Positions 16,347 to 24,950 of a stretch of 33,919 bases of DNA are shown here, piece after piece. The notes beneath the pieces were generated by a model. That model was given only the letters and a program-made list of their open reading frames with translations, ran no database searches and was not told the DNA's origin. Positions within the stretch are counted from its first letter, which is position 1, and every line of letters begins with the position of its first letter. The stretch comes from JBCCEJ01 sp039030335 (GTDB taxonomy: Bacteria; Pseudomonadota; Gammaproteobacteria; HK1). Location: contig JBCCEJ010000061.1 of assembly GCA_039030335.1 (NCBI GenBank), positions 1 to 33,919 of the forward strand, written 5' to 3'. The translations under genes were made by a program, and so were the position numbers.

Positions 16347-17237
16347 TCAAACGAACCGTCGGGTCCAGGTTCGGCGTTCCAGAACCGGTGACGAACTCAA
16401 GCTGCGCACCTTCAGAGTGCGCCACGGCGTGTCGGCTGCCAGTGCCTCCGTCAGCCGAGCGTCGTCTTCGGGTACGGCAAAGCACGCAGCGCCAGTGCCC
16501 GTCATCCGCGCCACTCCCCATTGTGCGAGCCAGTCCAGGCACGAATTCACGACCGGAAACCTGGCACGCACCGCCGCCTCACAGACATTCCCGCCGGCCA
16601 TCAGGTGGACGACGCGACGAACTGTACCGAGCGAGGGAAAGCTGGTTATTGTCAGGCGCTCACTATTGCGTGTCAATTCCGGGTAGGCGAACACTGCAGC
16701 GGTTTCGACCAGGGCGTCTGGCAGCGCCAACAGCAGCTCGCGCTCTTCGATCTCGATCGGTGTGAGTTCCTCGCCAATCCCCTCGGCCCAGGCCGCCTGT
16801 CCGTGCACGAATACCGGTACATCGGCGCCCAGTTCACGCCCGATTCGGGCGAGTGCCCGAGTGCTCAAATCGAGCCCCCAGAGCTCGTTCAGCCCGAGCA
16901 ATACGCTGGCCGCGTCAGAGCTGCCGCCACCCAGCCCTCCGCCCATCGGAATACGTTTGACGATGTTGATGTCGACGCCAGCGGAGGTGCCGGTGATGAG
17001 CTGCAGTGCGCGGGCAGCGCGGACCATCAGATCCTGCTCAGGGGCGACGCCGGGAATTTCAGTCAGGCGGCGTATACGGCCGTCGGCCCTGTGCGTCAGG
17101 TCGATGTCGTCACACAGATCGAGGAATTGAAAGACGGTCTGCAGTTCGTGATAGCCGTCTTCGCGACGGCCCGTGATGCGCAGGAACAGATTCAACTTGG
17201 CCGGCGCCGGCAGCCTTATGGTGGAGGAAGCGGCCAT
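16347..17237 (-). CDS. ispE: 4-diphosphocytidyl-2-C-methyl-D-erythritol kinase
   Basis: This GHMP kinase phosphorylates CDP-methylerythritol, the fourth step of the MEP isoprenoid pathway. The 296-residue protein has PAPAKLNLFLRITGRREDGYH near the start with the conserved Lys. The ATP-binding PMGGGLGGGSSDAASVLLGL is near residues 97-116, GADVPVFVHGQAAWAEGIGE carries the catalytic Asp, and the C-terminal MTGTGAACFAV closes the fold. Length is slightly above the usual 283. It follows lolB by 9 bp, so the two are one transcription unit. Confidence 0.97.
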   Translation of the reverse strand: MAASSTIRLPAPAKLNLFLRITGRREDGYHELQTVFQFLDLCDDIDLTHRADGRIRRLTEIPGVAPEQDLMVRAARALQLITGTSAGVDINIVKRIPMGGGLGGGSSDAASVLLGLNELWGLDLSTRALARIGRELGADVPVFVHGQAAWAEGIGEELTPIEIEERELLLALPDALVETAAVFAYPELTRNSERLTITSFPSLGTVRRVVHLMAGGNVCEAAVRARFPVVNSCLDWLAQWGVARMTGTGAACFAVPEDDARLTEALAADTPWRTLKVRSLSSSPVLERRTWTRRFV

Positions 17238-17246
17238 AGTGCTGCC

Positions 17247-17906
17247 TCAGAGGTCCCACTCCTGAACGATTATGCGCACCCCGACCCGCGGACTCTCCAT
17301 GAACACTTTCGACGGCATATCCATGGTTTCGGTGCGCAAGTAGCGACGATACTGGATTTTCCAGTTCGCCTGCTCGAGGTATTCCAGCCGCCCGGCAGGG
17401 TCGAAACGCACATCGCGAATCTGCACATTCGGCGCGATCAGACCCATCAGCCAGTATTTCAGTCCACTGACCGGAAGCTGCCAGCCGAGGTTGTCCTTCA
17501 GCAGCGCTTCGGGCGTCGGCGCTGAGAAGTCCTTATCGTCGGTGCGCAGGGTGACGCCAGCGGGCCCTCCCGCGAGGGAGGCGCCGCCAATGCCGAGTGG
17601 GCCCGACAGCCGGATCACGTAGTCGTCGGCGATCTGTTGCCAGCGCACCGACGCGTTGACCGAATCGCCGGGTGTGTTGAGCGCGAGGCGCCCGTTGGCA
17701 GACCAGTTCTGAATTTGCCCCAGCACGGCCTGCCGGCGCTCGAAGGCGGCCAGCGGATCCGCGACGGGCTCGGGTTCCGCTGCTTCCGGGACGGTCTCGC
17801 AGCCACCCAGCAGAATTGGTAGTAGCAGGGCCGCCGCGAGGCAGAGGGCAGGCAACACATCCGGCGGCGGCCGAAGCGACCGCCCGCCGGCAGATACTGG
17901 GCTCAT
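17247..17906 (-). CDS. lolB: Outer-membrane lipoprotein chaperone/receptor LolB
   Basis: LolB receives lipoproteins from LolA and inserts them into the outer membrane. The 219-residue protein has a hydrophobic signal (LPALCLAAALLLPILLGGC) with a lipobox and Cys36 as the lipidation site. The mature part includes WSANGRLALNTPGDSVNASV and LSGPLGIGGASLAGGPAGVTL, typical of the LolA/LolB half-barrel. QLPVSGLKYWLMGL follows. Its ATG overlaps the stop of the TPR gene (ATGA), which suggests coupled translation. The short spacing to ispE is the normal gammaproteobacterial arrangement. Confidence 0.93.
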   Translation of the reverse strand: MSPVSAGGRSLRPPPDVLPALCLAAALLLPILLGGCETVPEAAEPEPVADPLAAFERRQAVLGQIQNWSANGRLALNTPGDSVNASVRWQQIADDYVIRLSGPLGIGGASLAGGPAGVTLRTDDKDFSAPTPEALLKDNLGWQLPVSGLKYWLMGLIAPNVQIRDVRFDPAGRLEYLEQANWKIQYRRYLRTETMDMPSKVFMESPRVGVRIIVQEWDL

Positions 17907-19714
17907 TGGGTCAGGCGCTCGATCACCGAATTGAGTTTTTCGTCGTCGGGAGAATCGGCCAGCGCCTTATCCCAGACATTTCTGGCCTCATCTTGCCGAC
18001 CCATGGTCCAGAGTACTTCACCCAGATGGGCCGCGACTTCCGGGTCCTGGCGGATGTCCCAGGCACGGCGAAGGAATTCGACCGATTCATCGTAGCGCCC
18101 GAGGCGGAACAGCACCCACCCCATGGAGTCGATGACATAGTGGTCGTCGGGTTTCAGTTGGAGCGCCCTCTCGATCAGGTCGAGCGCTTCCTGATGACGG
18201 TTGGTCTTGTCCGTCAGCGTATAGCCAAGCGCGTTCAGAGCGTCTGCATTGTTGGGCTCGCGGCTCAGGATGTCGCGAAGGTCGCGCTCCAGTGCCGCTA
18301 CATCATCAGCCCGCGCAGACACCATCGCACGCGAGTACAGCAGGTCGGAGTTCTGCGGGCGCGTCGACAAGGCTTCATCGTAGACCGCTATAGCGCCGCG
18401 GAGGTCGTCGGCCATGACCAGAATGTCCGCTTCGGCACGATAGAGCCGCACTGCCTCGCTCCGGTACTGGCGACGGAGTCCCTGCAGACTCGCTCTGGCA
18501 TTTGCCAGTTCGCCCCGCTCGGCCAGCAGCCGCGCGGCCCGGATCCGCGCCCCGACGAAGAATTCTCCGCCGCGAACCCGGGCGTAGGCGTCCACTGCGA
18601 CGTCAAGATCACCGTCGCGTTCGGCGATCTGCCCGAGGTAGTAACTGGCCGCATTGCGGCGCTGCCCCTGCTCCTGCAGTGCTTCGAAGTGCACTTTTGC
18701 CGCCGCGTACTGCTCGCCCTGCATCAACACGATCGCGAGGGCGTAGCGAGCCTCGGAGTCTTGCGCGTCAGCCTCAACCAACCTACTGAATTCAGTTCTG
18801 GCTTCGTCGTAGCGCTGCTGTCCGACCAACAATCGCCCGTAGCTCATGCGGGCGTTGCGCGCCCCGGGATTGCTGGCGAGAAACTGTTCCAGCAGCGCAG
18901 TAGCTTCCGGCGTCTTGCCCTGGCTCTGCAATACTCGGGAGAGGTACTCGGTTACGCGCTCCTCGCCGGGATGTTCCTCGGCGAGTTCCTGCAGCAGCTT
19001 GCGCGCTTCGGTCATATCGCCAATGCGCGAGGCCATGGCCGCGAGCGCGAAGCGTGCCGCGAGCGCATCGCCGTCGAAGGCGGCCACGCGGCGCATAACC
19101 TGCATGGCGGCACGGCGGTCCTTTTCGCGGCTCAGCAGGTCGGCGAGCCGGCCGTACGCGCGGTCCGGCTCAGTGTCGCGCTCGACCACCCGCCGCAGCT
19201 CCGCGGCCGACTCGTCCAGACGTCCGGCACGCAACAGCAATGCCCCGTACACCTGACCTGCTTCCGCACTCCCGGGATCAAGCTCGGCCCACAGTTCCGA
19301 CGCCTTGAGACTTGCAGCGCGATCCTGTGCGAACACCGAAATCCGCGTGGCACGCTCGGCCAGGCCGGGGTCGGCATGGTCGAGCGCGGTCTCGAGGTAG
19401 TTCTTGACCGCGACCTCTAGCTGCCCGCGCCGGACTGCGAGTTCGGCGACCACCAGCCGGTAGAGCGTATCGCCGTCGAGGTCGGCGTACTCGGGTTTGG
19501 GTGCTGGCGCGGCCTCCGCTGCGGCAATTGCGGGCTGCGCGGCGGGTTCGGTCTGCTGCGCCGTATCGTCCGTCGGCGTGGCCGCGCAACCGGCCAACAG
19601 CAGGCCCGCCAGCAGCGCCGTGCGGGTGCGCCAGACACCTGCAGTTCCGGGAGCCGATGCGTCACGACGTGACGCAGCCCGCGCCGGGTCGAGAGATTGC
19701 AGGGGAAGATTCAA
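17903..19714 (-). CDS. Tetratricopeptide-repeat lipoprotein
   Basis: The 603-residue protein begins with a basic N-terminus and a hydrophobic segment ending in LLLAGC, with Cys43 as the probable lipidation site. A Pro/Ala/Glu-rich linker follows, then TPR repeats along almost the whole remaining length. Clear units include DALNALGYTLTDKTNRHQEA and YVIDSMGWVLFRLGRYDESV near the C-terminus. TPR proteins in this place, directly before lolB, are common in gammaproteobacteria but have no settled function. It is the first gene of the lolB-ispE-tRNA-prs transcript. The N-terminal part before the signal is long, and a start nearer the hydrophobic stretch is possible. Confidence 0.88.
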   Translation of the reverse strand: MNLPLQSLDPARAASRRDASAPGTAGVWRTRTALLAGLLLAGCAATPTDDTAQQTEPAAQPAIAAAEAAPAPKPEYADLDGDTLYRLVVAELAVRRGQLEVAVKNYLETALDHADPGLAERATRISVFAQDRAASLKASELWAELDPGSAEAGQVYGALLLRAGRLDESAAELRRVVERDTEPDRAYGRLADLLSREKDRRAAMQVMRRVAAFDGDALAARFALAAMASRIGDMTEARKLLQELAEEHPGEERVTEYLSRVLQSQGKTPEATALLEQFLASNPGARNARMSYGRLLVGQQRYDEARTEFSRLVEADAQDSEARYALAIVLMQGEQYAAAKVHFEALQEQGQRRNAASYYLGQIAERDGDLDVAVDAYARVRGGEFFVGARIRAARLLAERGELANARASLQGLRRQYRSEAVRLYRAEADILVMADDLRGAIAVYDEALSTRPQNSDLLYSRAMVSARADDVAALERDLRDILSREPNNADALNALGYTLTDKTNRHQEALDLIERALQLKPDDHYVIDSMGWVLFRLGRYDESVEFLRRAWDIRQDPEVAAHLGEVLWTMGRQDEARNVWDKALADSPDDEKLNSVIERLTQ

Positions 19715-20098
19715 GTTTGTGTACTGCCGATTGTTTTACAGGTCACAGTTCGCACAGCCTGCCGCGGGCAGTATACACCTCGCATGGGAACACCAATCCG
19801 GTGTTCGAACGCGCCGTATACGTGCGCCGGACGCGCCGCAGAGCGGGCCCAACCGAGGGTTGGACCCATTGGCATGAAAGCGGTTCGCCCGAAGTGCTAA
19901 AACGGGATTGCAGGGCGCGCGCGGCTGGTTGGACGCGCTCATCGCGGGCGCTGCGCTCAACTGTGAGAAAGAACCGCCGACTGGTTACAATAGGAGGACC
20001 GGGGCGTCGCCGGCGCGACGGCAGCGGAACGCGAAACCGCCACTTGCGTCTGATGTCAGCCTTGATCTCCACCGACTATCGCCACCACCTCTGAACTG
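19715..20098. promoter_or_regulatory. Divergent promoter region between the TPR-lolB and hemA operons
   Basis: No gene is seen in these 384 bp. For the minus-strand operon, TATACT (19770-19775) is preceded by TTGGTG (19791-19796) with 15 bp between, slightly short. For hemA, TACAAT near 19985 could be a -10 box, but a -35 is not evident. The hemA start at 20099 has no clear ribosome-binding site. Confidence 0.35.
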
Positions 20099-21370
20099 AT
20101 GGATCTCTTTGCGTTCGGCATCAATCACACCACCGCGCCAGTCGCGGTCCGCGAGCGCGTGGGTTTTGCACCGGACCAGGTACCCGAGGCGCTACGCGAG
20201 CTGGTGGGGATGGGCGGAGTGTCCGAAGCGGCGATTCTGTCGACTTGCAACCGCACCGACCTCTACTGCGGGCTGGACGCAGGCAACGGAGCACAGGCGA
20301 TAGAGTGGTTCCGGGACTACCATCGCCTCGCGGATACCGACGTGCGGCCTTACCTGTATCAGTACAGCGACAGCAACGCGGTACGGCACATGATCCGGGT
20401 GGCGAGCGGCCTCGACTCTCTGATCCTGGGCGAGCCGCAGATCCTCGGTCAGGTCAAAGACGCCTATCGCATGGCGCACCAGACGGGCACGGTCGGGCGG
20501 GTGCTCGGACGCCTCTTTCAGCATACTTTCTCCGTCGCCAAGCAGGTGCGTACCGATACGAACATCGGGGCCAACCCGGTCTCGGTCGCATTCGCAGCGG
20601 TGGCGCTGGGGAGACAGATATTCGGCGACTTCGACCAGCACACGGCCATGCTGATCGGCGCTGGCGAAACGATCGAACTGACCGCGCGGCACCTCAAGTA
20701 GGGCGGACTTTCGCGACTGATAGTCGCCAACCGGACGCTCGACAATGCCAGGCGCCTGGCATCGGAGTTCGGCGGATTCGCCATCGGATTGGATGAAATC
20801 CCCCTGCACCTGGCCGAGGCCGACATCGTGATCAGCTCGACCGGGGCACACGAGCCGATCGTATTGACCGAGCACGTACGGGAAGCAGTAGCCGCGCGGC
20901 GGCACCGGCCCGTCTTCATGGCCGACATCGCGGTGCCGCGCGACATCGAGGCCGCCGTAGCGGAATTTGAAGACGTCTACCTCTACACCGTCGACGACCT
21001 GCACAACGTCATCCAGGACAACCTGCGCTCCCGCGAAGAGGCGGCACGGCAAGCCGAGGCGATCATCGATACGCAGGTCGATGCGGTCATGGGTTGGCTC
21101 AACACGCGCGACGCGGTACCGCTGATCCGGGCACTTCGCTCCAACGCGGAGCGCACGCGTGACGAAGCTCTGGAGAAAGCGCTCGCGCAGCTCGCAGGCG
21201 GCCGTGCACCGGAAGAAGCGCTCAAATTCCTCGCCAATACGCTCACGAACAAGCTGGTCCATCATCCGACCACCGCCCTGCGTTCGGCAGGTGCGCAGGG
21301 GCGCGACGACCTGCTGGACGCGGCCAATCATCTTCTCGGCCTCGAAACCTCTGGCGATTCGCATGATTAA
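20099..21370 (+). pseudogene. hemA: Glutamyl-tRNA reductase, interrupted by an in-frame TAG
   Basis: HemA makes glutamate-1-semialdehyde from Glu-tRNA, the first step of C5 tetrapyrrole synthesis. Present are FGINHTTAPVAVRE at the start, the active-site Cys50 in LSTCNRTDLY, SGLDSLILGEPQILGQVK and the NADPH-site IGAGETIELTARHLK. Codon 201 (20699-20701) is TAG. The same frame then continues without a shift as GGLSRLIVANRTLDNARRLA through to HEEA-type C-terminal helices and a stop at 21368-21370. The total of about 423 codons is the normal length. One C-to-T change in a CAG codon would explain it. TAG is a normal stop elsewhere here (4227-5030, ubiD) and RF1 is intact next door, so recoding is unlikely. 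A sequencing error, a population variant or a real lesion remain possible. The end overlaps the prfA start. Confidence 0.9.
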
Positions 21371-22460
21371 GCCAGCGCTGCTCGCACGCCTTGACGGCCT
21401 CAGCGAGCGGCTGGAAGAAGTAGCCAGACTACTCGGGGATCCGGAGGTGCTGGCCGATCAGAGGCAATTTCGGACGCTCGGCCAGGAACATCACGAACTG
21501 GCTCCGATCATCTCCTGCTATGGCCGATATCAACAGGCCGAAGCGGAGGTTGACGGCGCACAGACGATGCTCACTGACCCGGACCCGGAAATCAAAGAGA
21601 TGGCGCGCGAGGAACTCGCCGCCGCCGAGGGGCAGCGCGACACCCTGGCCGATGAGTTGCAACGTCTGCTGTTGCCAAAGGACCCGGCCGACGAAGCCAA
21701 CGTCTTTCTGGAGATCCGCGCTGGCACGGGAGGCGACGAGGCAGCACTGTTCGCGGGCGACCTGTTCCGGATGTACAGCCGCTACGCCGAGCACCAGGGG
21801 TGGGTGCTCGAGATCATGAGTCAAAGCGACGGTGAGCACGGCGGGTTCAAGGAGATCATCACCCGGCTCGCCGGACGCAGCGTCTATTCGAAGCTCAAGT
21901 TCGAGTCGGGTGCACACCGTGTTCAGCGCGTTCCTGAAACCGAGAGTCAGGGCCGTATTCACACGTCAGCCTGCACCGTCGCCGTCCTGCCCGAGCTCGA
22001 GGAAGTGGGCGGCATCGAGATCAATCCCGCCGATTTGCGTATCGACACCTACCGCGCTTCCGGCGCGGGCGGACAGCACGTCAACAAAACCGACTCGGCC
22101 GTTCGTCTGACGCACCTGCCGACCGGTACCGTCGTCGAATGCCAGGACGAGCGTTCGCAGCACAAGAACCGGGCGCGCGCCATGAGTCTCCTGCAGGCCA
22201 GGCTGTTGGACGCTGAGCGAACGCAGCAGCGCGAGGAACACGCCGCCAAGCGCAGCGCGCTGGTGGGCAGCGGCGATCGCTCCGAGCGCATCCGAACATA
22301 CAACTTTCCCCAAGGCCGGGTAACCGACCATCGTATCGGGCTCACGCTCTACCAGCTGGACGACATCATCCAGGGCAATTTGGGCGCGGTCGTTGACCCG
22401 CTGATGGCGGAACACCAAACCGAACAGCTCGCGACGTTGAACGGTGGCGTGGGGGCCTGA
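21363..22460 (+). CDS. prfA: Peptide chain release factor 1
   Basis: RF1 ends translation at UAA and UAG. The 365-residue protein has EIRAGTGGDEAALFAGDLFR, then RVQRVPETESQGRIHTSACT, in which Pro-Glu-Thr occupies the PxT stop-recognition position. The catalytic GGQ is in ASGAGGQHVNKTDSAVRLTH, and SERIRTYNFPQGRVTDHRIG is close to the end. The ATG at 21363 overlaps the last codons of hemA by 8 bp, as usual for this gene pair. The larger open frame starting at 21159 includes hemA sequence in another frame and is not the start. An intact RF1 supports TAG as a stop in this organism. Confidence 0.97.
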   Translation: MIKPALLARLDGLSERLEEVARLLGDPEVLADQRQFRTLGQEHHELAPIISCYGRYQQAEAEVDGAQTMLTDPDPEIKEMAREELAAAEGQRDTLADELQRLLLPKDPADEANVFLEIRAGTGGDEAALFAGDLFRMYSRYAEHQGWVLEIMSQSDGEHGGFKEIITRLAGRSVYSKLKFESGAHRVQRVPETESQGRIHTSACTVAVLPELEEVGGIEINPADLRIDTYRASGAGGQHVNKTDSAVRLTHLPTGTVVECQDERSQHKNRARAMSLLQARLLDAERTQQREEHAAKRSALVGSGDRSERIRTYNFPQGRVTDHRIGLTLYQLDDIIQGNLGAVVDPLMAEHQTEQLATLNGGVGA

Positions 22461-22481
22461 CGCGACGCGCCGGATCGACCG

Positions 22482-23324
22482 ATGTTGCTGACCATACAGG
22501 ACATGCTTCAAGCCGGCGCGGAACGGCTGGCGGACAGCGAGTCGAGTGCCCGTCTCGAAGCCGAGATACTGCTCGGCCTGGCGCTTGGCCAGCCGCGCGA
22601 GTTCCTCTACGCGTGGCCGGAAGAGCAGGTAAACGATGCTGCCCAGGCGAATTTCGACGCGCTTTTGGACCGGCGCATCGTCGGCGAGCCGATCGCGTAC
22701 ATCACCGGCTGGCGGGAATTCTGGTCGCTCGAATTGCAGGTTACGCCCGACACCCTGATTCCAAGACCTGAGACCGAACGCCTCGTCGAACTCGCGCTCG
22801 AACGGATTCCGGAGGATGCCGACTGGCGGGTCGCAGACCTCGGAACCGGCTCCGGAGCGATCGCTCTCGCGCTTGCGACCGAGCGGCGTGGCATCCAGGT
22901 GGTAGCCGTCGAAAACAGCGAAGCCGCCGCTGACGTCGCCCGCATGAACGCAGCCCGGCTCGATGTCGCCAACGTCGAGGTGCACGTCGCCGATATGGAC
23001 GAGATGCTCGAGAGCGACACGTTCGACTTGATCGTCTCTAACCCTCCGTACGTGGCCGAGGCCGACCCGCATCTCATCGAGGGGGACGTGCGCTTCGAGC
23101 CAGGCTCGGCTCTGGTCGCCGGGGCGGAAGGTTTGGATCGTCTCGCCAGCATCGTGCGCGCCACACCGGCCGGCCTGCGGGACGGCGGCCACCTGCTACT
23201 CGAACACGGCGCCGATCAGGGGCCGGCGGTACGTAATCTGATGCGCGTCGAAGGCCTGCACGGAGTCGCGACCTATCGCGACTACGGCGGTCGCGAACGC
23301 GTGAGCTGCGCCACGGCACGCTGA
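22482..23324 (+). CDS. prmC: Release-factor glutamine N5-methyltransferase
   Basis: PrmC methylates the glutamine of the GGQ motif in RF1 and RF2 with S-adenosylmethionine. The 280-residue protein has a helical N-terminal domain (residues 1-75) and a Rossmann methyltransferase domain: PRPETERLVE near 95-104, the SAM loop DLGTGSGAIAL near 119-129 and the active-site NPPY at 187-190, which binds the glutamine side chain. It lies 21 bp after prfA, whose product it modifies, and its stop overlaps the first possible ATG of the next gene. Confidence 0.96.
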   Translation: MLLTIQDMLQAGAERLADSESSARLEAEILLGLALGQPREFLYAWPEEQVNDAAQANFDALLDRRIVGEPIAYITGWREFWSLELQVTPDTLIPRPETERLVELALERIPEDADWRVADLGTGSGAIALALATERRGIQVVAVENSEAAADVARMNAARLDVANVEVHVADMDEMLESDTFDLIVSNPPYVAEADPHLIEGDVRFEPGSALVAGAEGLDRLASIVRATPAGLRDGGHLLLEHGADQGPAVRNLMRVEGLHGVATYRDYGGRERVSCATAR

Positions 23325-23350
23325 TGCCACCCGGCGGCCACGGAGTCGAA

Positions 23351-24118
23351 ATGAACGAGCGGGAACGGGCGCGATATAGCCGTCACATTCTACTGCCGAC
23401 CATGGGAGAAGACGGACAACGTCGCCTGCTCGAAAGCCGGTGTCTCATCATTGGCGCTGGCGGACTGGGTTCGCCAGCGGCCATGTACCTGGCCGCATCG
23501 GGCGTAGGTGAATTGACGCTGGTCGATTTCGACCGCGTCGAGCTGTCGAATCTACAGCGCCAGATCGTTCACAAGACGCGCGATATCGACCGCAACAAAG
23601 TGGACTCGGCGCGTGACACCCTGGCGGAGCTGAATCCGGAGATAAGCCTGAGGACAATTCCGACCGCCCTCGACGGGGAAGACCTGCTGGAGGAGATTGT
23701 GCGTGCCAGCGTCGTCGTCGACTGTAGTGACAACTTCGAGACCCGTTTCGAACTGAACGAGCTTTGCGTCCGGACACTGACACCATTGGTCTCGGGTGCG
23801 GCCGTGCGTATGGAAGGCCAGGTCACGGTGTTCGAACCGGGGAGGCCGGACAGTCCGTGCTATCGCTGCCTGTATCCGGATACCAGTTTCGAAGGCGAGC
23901 CCTGTTCGCGGGTCGGAGTGCTGGCCCCGCTGCTGGGCGTGATCGGCAGCATCCAGGCGGCGGAGACTCTGAAGATCCTGAGCGGCGTCGCAGTGCCCAT
24001 GACAGGGCGCGTGCTGATGGTCGATGGCGGTTCGATGGACTGGCACAGCCTGAAACTTCGCCGCAACCGCAAATGCCCCGTCTGCGCCCACCGCCCATGG
24101 CCCGAAGCGGCCGCCTGA
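23351..24118 (+). CDS. moeB: MoeB/ThiF-type adenylyltransferase (HesA/MoeB/ThiF family)
   Basis: This E1-like enzyme adenylates the C-terminal glycine of a small sulfur-carrier protein such as MoaD or ThiS. The 255-residue protein starts RYSRHILLPTMGEDGQ. The ATP-binding loop is CLIIGAGGLGS at 31-41, followed by VDFDRVELSNLQRQ, the conserved CSDNFETRF and zinc-binding CYRC and CPVC pairs. There is no rhodanese domain. A start at 23324 overlapping the prmC stop is possible. The ATG at 23351 has GGAG 6 bases upstream and gives the usual MNERERARYSRH beginning. Whether it serves molybdopterin or thiamine synthesis cannot be told; moeB is the commoner neighbour of prmC. Confidence 0.88.
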   Translation: MNERERARYSRHILLPTMGEDGQRRLLESRCLIIGAGGLGSPAAMYLAASGVGELTLVDFDRVELSNLQRQIVHKTRDIDRNKVDSARDTLAELNPEISLRTIPTALDGEDLLEEIVRASVVVDCSDNFETRFELNELCVRTLTPLVSGAAVRMEGQVTVFEPGRPDSPCYRCLYPDTSFEGEPCSRVGVLAPLLGVIGSIQAAETLKILSGVAVPMTGRVLMVDGGSMDWHSLKLRRNRKCPVCAHRPWPEAAA

Positions 24119-24158
24119 CACCGCGAAAGACCCACATCACGGGCGCTGTGATGGAGCC

Positions 24159-24205
24159 CGCCGGCCGGCGTGCCCCTCTGAATGGTCGCCCTGCCGGTTC
24201 GCCGG
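24159..24205. terminator. GC-rich hairpins between convergent genes
   Basis: A 12-bp perfect palindrome, CGCCGGCCGGCG (24159-24170), and a CCGG-TTCG-CCGG hairpin with a stable UUCG loop (24194-24205) lie in the 102 bp between the convergent moeB-like and gcvH-like genes. There is no T-run, so this is a possible termination or pause region only. Confidence 0.35.
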
Positions 24206-24220
24206 AGAGCCGGGGGTGCA

Positions 24221-24607
24221 CTACTCGTCCAGGGTGGCGAGGTAATCGGCTGCGCTCAGCAACCGGTCCATCTCCAACGGATCACCGATACGCAGTTGCA
24301 TGAGCCACCCGTCACCGTACGGATCCGAGTTCAGAGTCTCGGGTGTATCGGTCAACGCGTCGTTCACGGCAACCACCTCACCACCGACCGGCGCGTAGAT
24401 ATCGGAAGCTGCTTTGACCGACTCCACGACCGCGCACTCCTGTTCAGCATTAAACGCCGCGCCCGGGTCGGGCAGCTCCACATACACCACGTCACCGAGC
24501 TGTTCCTGGGCGTGGTCGGTAATACCGACGGTTACGAGACCGTCGCCGTCATCACGTACCCACTCGTGTGTCGCAACGTACCTCAGCGTTTCGGGCGTCT
24601 CGCTCAT
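24221..24607 (-). CDS. gcvH: Glycine cleavage system H protein
   Basis: The H protein carries the lipoyl arm between the P, T and L proteins of glycine cleavage. The 128-residue product has HEWVRDDGDGLVTVGITDHA near the start, QLGDVVYVELPDPG, and the lipoyl-lysine motif VESVKAASDIYAPVGGEV with Lys65. The C-terminus (NSDPYGDGWLMQLR) is normal. No gcvT or gcvP is nearby in this window. It stands alone on the minus strand, convergent with the moeB-like gene and divergent from prlC. Confidence 0.96.
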   Translation of the reverse strand: MSETPETLRYVATHEWVRDDGDGLVTVGITDHAQEQLGDVVYVELPDPGAAFNAEQECAVVESVKAASDIYAPVGGEVVAVNDALTDTPETLNSDPYGDGWLMQLRIGDPLEMDRLLSAADYLATLDE

Positions 24608-24950
24608 GATCGTTCATCCGTTCCAGGTGATTTCGGCGCGCCGCCATTTAGCCTCCGAGCACACCTTCACGTCCAGCCCCTGCGACGCCCGGCGAACGTG
24701 GCGTTCCCGGACCGCACCAACGACTTCCGGCCATGCTAAATTTTGCAGGCCCAGAATGACGGCGAGAGCACCACGCACACCGCGGCCAGCAGCCGGGTCG
24801 GTGACTCGCGGTCAGTTCTGGACGTCGGCAGGCCGGCCGTACTGATCGCCTGCAACCCAACACCGGTTGGCGGGTTCGCGCTGGGATGGAGACCACTACC
24901 GTCTGGCCTGGTCGGTCTACAGTTGTAAAACACATCCCGAGGAGATACGC
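24608..24950. other. Divergent intergenic region between gcvH and prlC; no gene recognised
   Basis: These 343 bp should carry promoters for both genes. The prlC open frame extends back to 24867, but that part has no family character. I see no riboswitch-like fold that I can support; a glycine riboswitch would be looked for here and the usual motif is not evident to me. Confidence 0.4.

Noticed and set aside
17816..19420. 534-residue plus-strand open frame
   Set aside because: It is antisense to the TPR lipoprotein, has no recognisable domain and is explained by high GC content.
20699..20701. Reassignment of TAG to an amino acid in this bacterium
   Set aside because: TAG ends the TauD-like and ubiD genes with normal protein lengths, and RF1, which reads TAG, is intact next to hemA.
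24608..24950. Glycine riboswitch upstream of gcvH
   Set aside because: I looked for paired glycine aptamers with a conserved core and found none I could support by eye.
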